Source: Tolypeutes matacus (taxonomy: Eukaryota; Chordata; Mammalia; Cingulata; Chlamyphoridae). Taken from it: DNA of 64,000 nucleotides. The stretch lies in the NCBI GenBank assembly GCA_026826555.1, contig JAKSZT010053887.1, positions 61,378,233-61,442,232 on the forward strand. The letters run 5' to 3'. Shown here in pieces: positions 1 to 11,539 of this stretch. Position 1 is the first letter of the stretch; every line of letters starts with the position of its first letter. The notes under the pieces were generated by a model. It saw nothing but the letters and a program-made list of their open reading frames with translations. It was not told the DNA's origin and did not search any database. A program made the position numbers and the translations under genes.

Positions 1-41
<41 letters not shown>
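1..41. repeat. poly-C homopolymer at window edge
   Basis: The window opens with 41 uninterrupted C residues, followed directly by ordinary mixed sequence. Pure C tracts of this length are rare in mammalian DNA, and this one sits exactly at the edge. It could be a scaffold-edge or consensus artefact, or the end of a real C/G tract cut by the window. Confidence 0.9.
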
Positions 42-42
<1 letters not shown>

Positions 43-3000
43 ATGCGCTCCTAGCTCATAACCTGAGTGTTAAAACTGATGTCCGCCCCATTAGGGCCTG
101 TAAACTCATTAGCACATGGCAATTTATCCTCTTTTATTTCTTCTCAATTATCCTATCATCCATTGTATCTGGATCTGATTACCCTTTCCCAGAGTCAAAC
201 ATTATCTTGTAAATCATTTGCTTTAAGTCCAAGCCTGCCATTGCACAGCCCAGGATTTGCTTAGGCAGGTAATAAATCAATTAGTATTAAACTTGTGGTG
301 TCATCTATTTTCTTTCCTTGTGCTTGGAAATAGGAACACCTGAAAACCTAGCTTAGGTTACATCACAATTCTGTGCATGCTTTTGAACAATACGGACACA
401 TTAGCTCTTATTCAAGGGAGAGAAAAGATGAGGGAAAACAAAAACAGGAGCCCCAATCCTCAGTGTGTGCCTGGAAGGCTGACGGCATCACAGGTATGTT
501 TCCCTCGTATATCAAAGGTGGCATTTTTAGTAATAATGGTAACATCTATTATTCAGACATGGACATTGCAGATTCTGTTTAAGGGGAAAGTATCATTTTT
601 GTGTCCAAACCACAATTATAGAGCCAAAAGGAAGACTACAGTTCATTTTCTTCTCCTTTTTTTGTTTTATGTATATTCTGCTTCTTAGTACACATACAAT
701 TTGGTCTGATATAATCGAGTAAGGGGAGCGGAGTAGTTTTTAAGTCCTTGCCCTCCCTGACATCCTAAAGGAGGTTTCTTCTCCCTTTAGGTGTGCACTC
801 ATTCACTTATTCATTTTATTTTCATGCCCTGGGTATAGTATTCAGTCCTCTCTGTGCAGAGAGCCCCAAACAAACTATTGTAGCTCTGGTAACTACACTA
901 CTGTCCTCAGACGTATGCCCTGCAAGTTCTTAGGTTAGAAAAAATCCTCTCGGGTATTTCCACAACCAGTAGCCTCTCCTAAGTGATGCTCCAGGCCTGG
1001 ACTATTGATTAGTGTAGCTCCCTGCCCTCCTTGTCAGGGATGAGGGGATGGGAGAGGTTGTCAGACACATGGCAGGGCCCCTGCCAGGAGCTGCTTCTAG
1101 CTGTGAACAGCAGTAGAGCCGTGAACAGGGTTGGAGCACGATGGGATTGGAGGGCAATTAATAACATTTGGTCCTGGGTCTGGCTGCTGCAGACATACGG
1201 ACCCTGGATGAGCTTTCCTGCCAGCGATCTGCCCTACATCAAGTCCTCCTGCCTGCTTCTGGCTGGTTCTTCTGGTTTCAGTCCTTAACTTTTCACGCTG
1301 GAAGACTATACACACAGAGAACATGGACTCTTCTTTCTGTGGGCCAAGGGAAGACTCCTAAGTCAGTAGTGTGTTCATTATGAATCCTGGTGAAGCTTTC
1401 AGTGCACCTTATTATGGTGGCCGCAGGCATCAAAGACAGCCAGGTGGCCATGTGATTCCACCCTCGTGGAAGGGTGATGTGAAGTACCTTGGGCATGGTG
1501 GAAAGCCCTCCCAACTAGAGCAGGGCTTCTGCAAGGTGATGGTGGATTTAAATCAAGCTGTGGGGGAGGCTGGCCAAAATGCAGAAAATCCTGCATTGCT
1601 CAAGAGTTCCCAGGTAAAGCCTATGCCGTACGTTGTTTTGTTTTCTTGTGGCAAGAGAAACTTTCCACCTTGTTACAGCCATTTGCCAATGTATCCTCTG
1701 TCCCCTTGTAGACACCAAGTCCCTGGAAAGCAAACTATGGTTGACTTGGGGAATATGTACAGGTTAATTGCCTTGCTTGTGAAGGAGGAGATCTGAGATC
1801 TAAACCCACTTCTGCAGCAAGCTGGTTTTGTTACCTTGATCACTTCCACCGAAATTCCCTGGACCTCTCTTCATTTTTGTGAAATGAGGGGGGTTTAGAT
1901 TAGTATTTGGTTGTTGTGTAAAAGCAAGAGCCAGGAGCCAGGCAGGAAATGTCAGGGAGGGAAAGGGCTCATATAGGATGGAAGAATAGCTGGGATGTCT
2001 GAAGGGGATGCCAGCAGTTGTTTCCCTCTAGGCATATGGATATGTGTTGTTGGACCTTACAAATTTCCAAGAAGCTAGAAATCCGATTTTTTAAATATGA
2101 AATCTTTTCGTTTTTTAAATGTTGGTAGCTAAAGAGATTTCTTTTTAAAGGAGAAGAAACACACTGGGAATGTAATAAAACACATCTGCAGGTTAGAGAA
2201 ACTGCTCATGGGCCACCAGTTTGCAGCCCCTGAACAGGACCCATCTCAAAGGCTTTCTTCTGGCAAACACATAAGAGTTACATTCACACACACTAGCCAG
2301 GCCAAGCTAGTGAGAGCAACATTTGTGATGGACAAACCAAACCATTATAATGGTGGGACAGAGGTGGCTGGTATCTTGGCACTTTGGTCAGTTCCTCAGT
2401 TTCACACATTAGGTGGGTGGAGGGGCTGAACACTGGGCACCAGCAGGTTACACAAGCTCCCCCGAGGGCATCTGCACCACTCACGACTTGCAGTTGGGTT
2501 TGGTCACGTGTTTACCATTCTTGGAGTTGCCAGGCATGCCTATGGTTTTTGAGATGGTAGTACTCACCTGTGGGATGCTCAGAAGCTGAGGGAGTCACTC
2601 TCATAGAGGGACTCGTGGCTTTTAGGGTAGTTCAGGGGAAGCGACATTTCATCAGTCACAGAATAATAATCTTTACCTTTTAGCCTCTTCCAAGCCCTCT
2701 TTAATAGGAGCCTCTTTTTCAATTGTCAAAATTTTCCTATTGATCAAGTACCATTACTAGCCTTGATTAGAGATCATACACCAGAGGTGGCTTAGTACAA
2801 ATGAGGAGATATACATTATTTCAACATGGATATGAAAATCCCTAAATTGGAGGGTGCAGTCCCTTGTAAAACTTTACTCACTTGCAGAAGGAAATTCAAG
2901 GTCGTATAAGAGCATTGTAAGAACTAGATCTTCAGCAATTGTCCACAGGAGGAATTAGTTCCATACCTAGCTATTATTTTTTGATCAGTTTTTTTGGCTT

Positions 3001-3955
3001 GAGTTCTCTGGAGCTAACCTTATAATGACTCTTTGCCCATTTAAAATTCTTTTTTTCCCACCCATCTTTGGTTGTGTAATAGTTCCATTCACATTATGGA
3101 GATGTGTCATGTCCTGGATTTTATATCCTAGAAACATGTAGTAAGTCAAACTTGTTCAGACATGATGACACCACATAGACATGGTTGACTGTAAGAGGAG
3201 ACAAATGGTTTAGGCTTAGATGCGAGAGAAAAACCGGGGTTACTGGCAAGCATTAAATATTTATAAAGCTGCTAATCTTTGGTATTCACAAGGGAGTGTT
3301 TCTGCATGAGGCATGTCAGGCTTTATAATTAGTTATGGGACTTACTATTATTTGAGTTTTTGCCATGTTATTTTCTGCCTATGAAAGACCATTATTTTAA
3401 ATGTGTAGTAAGAAGAAAGAAATATTGTTTGGGAAAGTGGTAGCTTTTCATTTTTTGAACTTTTGAATAATAATTTATGTAACAGACTCAGCCTAAGTAG
3501 TGATTTCAGATTTTCTTTATCATCACATTTTAAGGGTTCATGTTACACTAAAATAAAAATTGTGGACTTCAGTGTAAGATAATAAAAATACATTCTAAAT
3601 CCAGGTATCTTCATAACCTTTGTCTTAAAGATTCTTTCTCCATTAGGAAAAACCAAAGCCAAAATGAGAACACAAACAAACAAAAGGAGGCTACCATTTC
3701 CCTCGGGCAAAAAAATGCTATACTTTGATTTTGGGCAGAAATGGCCTGGTTAATACTTATGGCATTTGTAAATGTAATTTAAAAAAAAGGTCTTCCTCTT
3801 CTGAAATAAAGTGGCTATATTGTGATAGTTTACTATAAACTCTTGAGGGAAAGAGGGAAGAAAAACCCCAAAAGCCTTAAACCTTAATAAAAATTCCCAG
3901 CAAAACCATTAGGGATTTCAATTATGAAGCTGTTCTCAGGACTCTTGTAAAGGTT
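42..3955. other. noncoding stretch, no gene recognised
   Basis: No coding exon, RNA gene or clear repeat is recognised. The longest open frame in the whole window (141 codons, 1371-1796, +) lies here. It matches no domain I know, has no supporting splice architecture, and overlaps open frames on the other strand, so I treat it as chance. The part after about 2640 is AT-rich. Confidence 0.6.
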
Positions 3956-3959
3956 ATTT

Positions 3960-5150
3960 GTTGAACAATTTCTCTCTAACAGTGTATGACAAATTACTCA
4001 CTTGGCACCATAAATGATGCACAAGCTCTTTAATTAGAATATAGCACTTGATATCTTTAAGACCTTCTAACATTTCTTAGTTAATATTATTCCCCCTATG
4101 CCTTTCCGAGCAGATGTGGACTTGTTTGCAGAGGTGAAATGGCTGGTGGACTCAGGTGGACAGGGACCTCATGCCGGGTTAGGGATACCCAGAAACCACA
4201 CAAAGAAAGGAAGGCTCTGACCCCAACAAGTTTTGATTGCAAAGGCGACTCTGATAACAGAGTTTTTTATTATCCATTGCTTTTAGCCTTATTTACCATC
4301 AGGCTCTCTTGCCACAAGCATGCTTTTTAGTTCTGACAGCCCTGAATTATGGCCATTGTGGGATCCTATCTCATTAACTGAAATGGGAGAATAAAACATC
4401 AAACAATCATAAAAATAATTTGGCACTGTGAAACCACTTAGGAGCAGCTGTCAAACAGGTTGGAAGATAAACTTCTAAATAAAAAGAATAGAGAGAGCTG
4501 CAGTGTCCTGCCATATGCTTCCTTGGCATTACAGACTCCTTAATAATATGAAGTGCTGTGTTTATGCAGAATAGGCCAGGCAGTCCATATATGATATTGA
4601 TTATTCCTTAACCCCAATTTAGTAAAGACCTACTCCTCCTCTTCCTAATCAGATATTGCAGAAGCAGTTTTCTGAAAGAAAAAAAAAAATGTCCCTAATG
4701 CCAAGCCATATTTTATCCGCGAAGGCTGTGGTGGGAGATAGGGCTTTGTCTTGCCTGTCATTGTGGCTTGGAGCCCAGTTTTAGGACAGCAAGGCCCCTC
4801 TGGGGCTCTTCTCCAGCAGTTTCCATCCAGCGATTCAAAAACATACATCTTTATCAAGCTGTTGTTGTCAGACAACATTAGATAATTAATAGGCCATTTG
4901 TCAGCCTGCACAAAACATGTTAAAATCCCAAACACAATCAGGATAAATATAGTTGCTTGCTCTCTGAAGGCTTTTTGTTCTGTCATGCAGCCATTGCAGG
5001 CAGATATTTGCTATTAAACGAGACTCATTATTAATCACATCTAATGTTAATTAATTAACCGCCTCTGTGCAATGAGGGCGCTCTGTGACTTTCAATTGTT
5101 TTAAGAAGCTAATTGGTAACTTAGCAGTTTACATCTAAGTTACTATTTCT
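3960..5150. promoter_or_regulatory. candidate conserved noncoding element cluster
   Basis: This block is free of recognisable repeats and dense in words typical of developmental enhancers. It holds homeodomain-type TAATTA/TTAAT cores, including a perfect 14-bp palindrome gttaattaattaac at 5046-5059, AATTAG near 4035, and CAGATGTGG near 4113. The segment about 4690-5100 has the mosaic of GC-richer and AT-rich blocks that I associate with deeply conserved mammalian noncoding DNA. Open frames crossing it on the minus strand look incidental. Conservation itself is not visible from one sequence, so this is an inference from composition and motifs. Confidence 0.45.
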
Positions 5151-5839
5151 CATTCCATTCATGTCAGGATTTTGCTCAGTGAAATATGTTTATTTGCATT
5201 TGAGAGATTTCCCATAGAAAGCCAGCATTTAAGAGTATGTGTAGAACTATGCAAGAAATGATTAGGACAATTAAAGCCATGGAAAAATATTTTCCTGCCT
5301 TTGCTTTTTCTTAAGCCTAGCTTATTAAAAATAATTTTGATTTTTTGCGTTATTCTGAACCTTATAATAAAATAGAAATATTCCAATCTAACTTTTAGTA
5401 GATGATAAAAGTAAGGATGATAACGAGGCTTCTCAAACAAAGGAGATATTTTGATATTCATTCCGTTCATTCAACAAATATATGGCAGGTATGTGTAGTC
5501 AGTTATTGGCCAGTCTAGGTCTTGTGGAAAACCTGGCCCTCTGAAGGCAGCACAGCACTGAATTTTCATTATTTTAGACTGAGCTCCTAGAAAGCAGGGA
5601 CTGGACAGTTATCTATTTACATCTATCTATCCATGCATTTGTCCCCTTTGTGTTAAGGACCATGTTTCCCTACAGGGTAGAAGCTCAATTTATATGCCTT
5701 GAACTGATTCAACAAATTCACTGCAATGTAAACATCCTCTAAATTCTTACCTGTTCATGAGGGCAGATGTGTCATGTGATTAGTGAGAAATAATAACGGC
5801 AATATTGATACATCATACATTTGCGCCACACATTTCAGT

Positions 5840-5990
5840 GTCATTGGTACTTTCCAGTGACTTTCCCATACATTCACTTATTTAATTTTTAAATTTCTAC
5901 ATCATTCCTGTTTTACGAATGAGGGAAAGGTCTGTGTTTCCTAAGCAGACTGAGGCTCTGCCTCTAGCACCTGGCCTGCCAGTGAAGCAG
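5840..5990 (-). repeat. MIR SINE fragment
   Basis: The order of features matches an inverted MIR: a degraded 'fall in size/cumulative' block (cacatttcagtgtcattgg), then 'cattcacttatttaatttt', then 'tgttttacgaatgagggaaa', which corresponds to the reversed MIR core with its 'ttttacagatgaggaaac' word. It is heavily diverged, as expected for a mammal-wide fossil. Confidence 0.55.
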
Positions 5991-6142
5991 CCTTGCTGTC
6001 AGCCTACCAGGCTGTAACTGGGCATGTGGCATGAGGGGGGGATGACAATATTGATAGGTTTGATCTGTTAAAGATTTTATTACTGATAACCATAATCGGA
6101 AAGGCAACCCTGAGGGATCACGTATATAAAAAAGCATTACTA

Positions 6143-6193
6143 GAGATTTTAGATTACCTAAAATATTATACGGAACCCACTCGGAGATTTTAG
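6143..6193 (-). mobile_element. tailless ~31-bp micro-insertion with 10-bp duplication
   Basis: A 31-base segment (6153-6183) is bounded on both sides by the perfect 10-base direct repeat gagattttag (6143-6152 and 6184-6193). Read on the minus strand, 6149-6185 is identical over 37 bases to 42137-42173, close to the 3' end of the composite retroelement at 40.55-42.26 kb. There is no A/T tail. The simplest reading is a very short cDNA fragment of that retroelement family, inserted with a target-site duplication. The four bases on its 3' side (ctaa on the minus strand) also occur in the element at that point, as expected if priming used microhomology. Confidence 0.75.
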
Positions 6194-8635
6194 TAATTTG
6201 AGAAAAGGAATTGAAAATTTCATCACAGACACAAGGAAGCAGATGTAAGGGAAAAATATAGTTCCCCTTCTCTGTGCTTCATGCCTTACTGTAAGGCAAC
6301 ATATGTCTCTTTAAACATGCCTACAAGGATAAAAGGTATTTTGTACTATTATGAAAATATTTTTAATGTCCTTTATAACTTATTTGCAAATTATTGTTAA
6401 TCTTTCACTATTTAAATACTAGATATTTTGTGCCAAATGTATTTAACATAGGAATAAATAGCACTTTGATAATAATCAATTGTACCACACACTAAAGATA
6501 TAGCTATAAAGTACAGTACACAAAATATAATTGACAGTAACATTATTTACTGAGGCCTAGAATATTTTCTCTCATGATATCAGGAACCTAGTAGAAATAG
6601 GCATGAGAAAGAATGGGGAAATTTGCCACAGTGAGGACATGAATGGTAGAGTCCCTGAAGATAGATGTACTGTTAAACAAGTAGGTAACAAACAAAAGAC
6701 CCACTGGTTAAACCAAAGTTTGCTATCTACTTTCCCTTACCTCTATAATCACCAGAACCCTATTCCCAGCTAAAATCGTTAGTATTTTTTGTAGTGTTCA
6801 TCCCTATTTATTTTTACAATTAGAGTTTCTTAAATTTGTATCTAAGTGAGATTTATTTAAGAAGTACCTTTTAAGTTGAAAATAAGATGCTATGCTGTCA
6901 TAAATGCTAGATTTTTAATTTTCAAAAATTTTCACCATCTCAATTTATGTCCAAATGGAAGTGTGTGTGTGGGGGGTATATATGTGGGAAGTGAAGCATT
7001 TTCTGTCCAAATACATGGGGCATGAAAAGCTCACACACACGCACAGAAGAACTGCAGAGCTTAAATAGTTTTATCCTTGTTGAAGTGCCATTGAATTATA
7101 TGTAGGGTGGAGAAAGGTGACTGGACTGAAAAATGTTCTTTCCCTAATAAAGATCTAGATTGGAATAACTTAAACCACACTGAGTGATATTCCAGAGGCT
7201 TTTCTTGCTGGAAATAATATTAAATGGAAAACAGTTACGCGAAGTGGAAATATTTTATATCGTAGGTTGCCATACTCTAGATTACAATTACATGGCTTAT
7301 GCATTCAGTTCCCATTATGAGCTTGTGAATGGTCCTTTCTTTTTATACAGAATCGTGACTTAATTTGTAATAATAGCTCCTGATGCTGAACCTTTGCAAA
7401 AGTCCCAGCTTTTACTCTTTTAAGGTAAACTCAGTGGTATGTGTGTAAGGAAGTGGAGAGATTGGCCACACTGACTCAAGCCATTATCAGGCTCTGTGCA
7501 TTTTCCACAATCTCTTTGAAGTAAAAAATGAAGTCCTCTCCAAGAGAGCACAGTGTGGCCTTTCCAACTGTCTTTTTTGGCCCCATTTTTGGGTCATCTT
7601 TTTCTTTTTTCTTTTTGTCCTGAAGATGTAAGCTGCTGTGGTCTGCAGGGGAAGGAAGAGGTTTTTCCTAAGGATGTTAATTTCAAGGCTGAGTGGTTTC
7701 CAGCCACCAGGCCTTGCTGGAAGTAGCCTCTAGATTTGCCCGGAGGCAGCAGGAGCCCATTTGTTTCACCTGCAAGGAACACGGTTTTAGGAAAATGGCA
7801 AGAATTTTTGGAAGGTTTTTTAATTAGCACTTTAGTGTCTTGACTTCAGACTGCTTATTTGGTAATCCTCATGGTGATTTTCTTCCTGGTGGTATTTGTT
7901 TAAAGCATTCAGTTGTGAACTTCCCATCAGTTTTCAAAGCTTTCTCCTCAAGTGGTCAAATAGGTTTATTTTAGTGTTTTGAGCATGACACATAATTTAG
8001 AAATAATATTCATTTTGGCATAGCCTAATAACTATAAAATCAAAATGCAAAACTGAAAAAAAAAAAAAAATTAAGACCTTAATGCTGTTTTAGTGAGAAA
8101 TACTCTTTATTCCCTTGACAGGCCAAGAAGCTGCTCTTGTCCAAATTATGGGTTGTGAAACCTTGCTTCAGACATAAGGCAAAATTGTTGAACTGTTATT
8201 GAGATAAAACTTTTCTCCCTAGAGTTAGTTCTTTGTTGTGGAGAGTATAAGAAAACAACAACAACAACAACAAAAAACCCAGCAGCAGTCTTTCTACAGT
8301 ATTCTTCCAGAGAAATAAGAAAATTGGAGAGATTATTCTACCCAAGTTTACACCTGTTCTGTACATTCTTTGGCCTCTAGTTTATTCTGACACCACTAAA
8401 GAAAATAAGGTTTTCAGTTGATCACAGTCGGTGGTTTGGTTTTATTGCCTTTTCTTTGGTAGTATCTCATCCTATATTTATTTACATGCTACCTCAGACG
8501 CACATGCTTGTTGTCGGATAATGGGATATTCAACATGGCTTAAATTCCAAAAAGAAAAAAAAAAAAGCTATCTCAAAACAAGAAATAATGCTGAGAGAAA
8601 ATTTGTATTAGCTTGATTGATTATCTTATTTTAAT
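6194..8635. other. noncoding stretch, no gene recognised
   Basis: AT-rich unique-looking DNA with short simple runs: GT/G-rich at 6961-6976, A14 near 8057, and an AAC repeat near 8255-8273. No gene or clear interspersed repeat is recognised. Confidence 0.6.
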
Positions 8636-8639
8636 CCAT

Positions 8640-9010
8640 ATTAAAGCTTTAAGTCTCTAGGCGTGGCTCTTTACTTCTAACACCTCATAAATTATAGCTA
8701 TAATGAAGCAGTCATTTATCCTGAACTGATGATAAATAGCTTGCCCTAGGAGGAACTGAAGAATAGGCAAGTAGATCATTTTCATATTTGGTGAAAACAA
8801 TATTAAGTACCCAGACCTCAGTGATTGCCCTAATAAATGAATAATCTGAGGTGAGGGGCTTGGCAGTCAGTGTAAAAAATAACCTGAGCTTTCTCTGTCA
8901 TTTGTCAGGCTTTGCTATGACAGCATGCATTATGGGTAAATGAGCAATCAGCAAGAACTATGTTATGGCTGGGATGTTTTTGAGAAATTTATCATATGCA
9001 TTGCTTGGTA
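8640..9010. promoter_or_regulatory. candidate conserved noncoding element
   Basis: Repeat-free segment with clustered factor-like words: TALE-type TGTCA/TGACA cores at 8895-8900, 8903-8908 and 8917-8922, an ATGCAT word beside them, AAATTATAGCTATAAT near 8688, and TAAATGA/AATAAATGAATAAT words near 8830. The texture resembles conserved mammalian enhancers. This is inferred from composition only. Confidence 0.35.
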
Positions 9011-9729
9011 CCTTAAGACCTTAAGGCTTAATGACTACAGTGCATGACTGCAAGTGAGCACAGTTCCTATTTACCATGGTATGCTTCATTTGTGCTCCAT
9101 CTCTCACCTTAAGGAAAGAAGAGACCTTTCCTAAACAAGCTTCATTTAGCTTTACCTTTAAAACTTTAAAGTCCTATGTGGATGATGTTCTATATGTATG
9201 TTGACAGAAACTATTTCTGGTAAATTAGCTTAAGGAGAATTTGGAGATCTGAATTCAAACAAAACATCAGGGTCAGAAATTTACCAGTATATGAGTATGT
9301 TGGAAGTCCATATTCCAATGTACCTGGAACAATTGTATTATAGAAAGTGAAATTACCTCCTGATAATACTATTAAATATTTAATGGTATTTAAATGGTAA
9401 ACGAGGCTCATATTCCCATCCCATATCACCAAACAGTTGATTTCTTTGATTTGTTACTGAATCAGAAATAACCAATGGTAGTTGAGAAGTGAATGCCTCA
9501 TTGGAATTATGCAATGCGTTATGACAATATCTGACTCATTTTGCTTTGATGCAGTATATAGTTAAAAAAATGAAAGCAGTGTTCAAACTTGTCTCCCCAG
9601 GCCAGGGATCACTCATGCACACCCTTGCCTCACTTTTGCAATCTTTTCTGAAATATTTAATCAAGGAGAATGTGGCTTTAACAATGGCCCCTGATGCTAT
9701 AATATCTGTAATTTACAGATGACTTTTAA

Positions 9730-9935
9730 GTTAGGTACACATCGAATTTAAATTCTGGCTTTACCTGGTGGGGTAAATTTGTTCATTAACTACTCTTAGC
9801 ATCATTTAAAAAAATTCTTCTGTATCAGATGTTGAAAATATTATCTTGAAGGATTGTTGTATGGAGTAAATGGGATAATGTGTAGAAGATGAGGATGATC
9901 TGTAAATATTGTTAGTTCCATATCTTCTTAATCCT
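9730..9935 (+). repeat. MIR SINE fragment
   Basis: Follows the MIR layout in forward orientation: 'aattctggctttacct', a degraded 'cttctgtatcagatg' block in place of the usual 'cctcatctgtaaaatg', then 'aaggattgttgtatggagtaaatgggataatgtgtagaag', corresponding to the 'gttgtgaggattaaatgag' part of MIR. Strongly diverged. Confidence 0.6.
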
Positions 9936-10109
9936 GCTTGGGCACATGAGCACTTTCAACATTCATAAAAGTAGATGACATTTTAAAAGACACTGTGTCA
10001 AGGCCAGTTACTTGGTATATTAGAGCAAGGTGCTAGTGAGACAGTCAATTAAATAAAAACATCTGTTGAGTGTCTACTATGGGTCAGGTTCCAATGATGA
10101 CCTCATCTT

Positions 10110-10690
10110 TGGTCACCTGCATCACTGTAAGAACCTCCGATTTCTCCCCTCTTTTAGCTCTCGTTCAAAACACTTTCCAATTATCTTTCTAAATTACAGA
10201 TCTGATCATGTCATGCCCTTGACTCCTTGCTGCCCAGTCATTTTAACATCACAAAGGTTTCCATAATGTACCCTAGACCTGCCATTTCAGCTTCCTTTCC
10301 TGCTTCCTCTTTTATGTCTCTACTTCAACTATGAAGAACTGCTCACCAGTCCTTGAATATGTAAGTCACATGCATGCTTTTCTTTGCCTAGAATGTACTT
10401 CCCACCCAGCAGTCTTGGCATGGCAAATTTCTCGTTCAAGATGTAGTTCAAATTTCAGCTCTGGTGTGTAGACTTTCGCAGCCTCCTAGGTGGAGGTGGT
10501 TTCTTCCTCTCTGGTGTTCCCTGAGTATTTTATGTCTAATAGCTTATTCATCATGTTGTGTTATAACCATCTGTTTTTGTATGCCCTGTTTCCAACTGCG
10601 AGTTCCTTAAGGGACATTGTCCAATTATTTTTTTACTCCCAGAAATCAACATGGTGCCTGGAATGCAGTAGGTGCCTTATAAACATGGGT
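10110..10690 (+). repeat. LINE L2 3' end fragment
   Basis: Matches the end of LINE-2 as I remember it: 'cttcccacccag', 'ttcaagatgtagttcaaatttcagctc' (the 'caaatgccacctcc' region), 'gtagactttcgcagcctcc', then 'gagttccttaagggacattgtc' and 'catggtgcctggaatgcagtaggtgcc' near its 3' end. The open frames across it are decay products and not a gene. 10040-10090 ('tgttgagtgtctactatggg') resembles a separate old repeat of the MIR class. Confidence 0.65.
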
Positions 10691-11339
10691 TCAATGAGAA
10701 AGATATTCTGTACTTTTTTGAACACTTTAAACTCTAAGTCAGAGAAAGTCTCAGTGAGGGGATGGGGGAGATGGTGGACGACCGTATACTCCTTGTGATC
10801 TCACCCCACATCTACCCACACCCTGCGCTATTCATTAATTCCTTCTTCAAACAACTAAAACTTGTGAAATGCCAGATTTTACTGGCCTTTTGGAAACTAA
10901 ATGAGAGAGTGAATTTTATGGGAAGGCAACATTGAAGTGGGTGGAGGTGGACAGAGCCTGGGTGGTAGAGGGTGCCAAGAGTACTGGATTCTTCCACCCC
11001 TGTGAATTGGTAGACTTCTCTAGAGGGCTCTGGACTGTTACAGGTCAAGCAACTGGGTGGCTTAAGGCAATTTTATCTAGATGCTATCCCAGTAAGTTCT
11101 AGGTCAGGATAAAACGAGGGGGTTGAATTTCAATGTTTCAAAATATGAGGACCCTATTTCATAACATAAAAAATTAATAGACCTTTAAGTATTTGATTGA
11201 CAAAGTCATACTGGAAAAAATTTCAATAGCATTTTTAATTAATTTTGAATTTAGTGAACCACAACAGCATGGTCAGTGAACACCTAAAGCTTGGTAAGTT
11301 CTGGAATGAGCCTATCTGTTGGGGATACAGGCAGTTAGC

Positions 11340-11530
11340 ACCATGTAGTGTTTAAGAGCACAAACTTTGGAGTCAGCTAGACTTTGGTTCAAATCCTAGT
11401 TCTAACACCAGGTGTGTGCTCATAAGCAACTCTCAGCTTTAATTTCCTCATCTGCAAAACAGATGATAATATTGACCTCACAATGTGTGAGGGCATAGGC
11501 TTTAAGATAATGAAGATAAAGATAAAACAC
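11340..11530 (+). repeat. MIR SINE
   Basis: A well-preserved forward MIR: 'agagcacaaactttggagtcagctagac', 'ggttcaaatcctagttct', 'taatttcctcatctgcaaaacagatgataata', then 'tgtgtgagggcataggcttta'. The tRNA-like head and core are both recognisable. Confidence 0.85.
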
Positions 11531-11539
11531 AACATCCAG

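Noticed and set aside
1371..1796. Longest open frame (141 codons, +) as a gene
   Set aside because: No recognisable domain, opposing frames overlap it, no convincing exon structure (only a lone gtaaag donor-like word at 1614), and the length is within chance for 64 kb.
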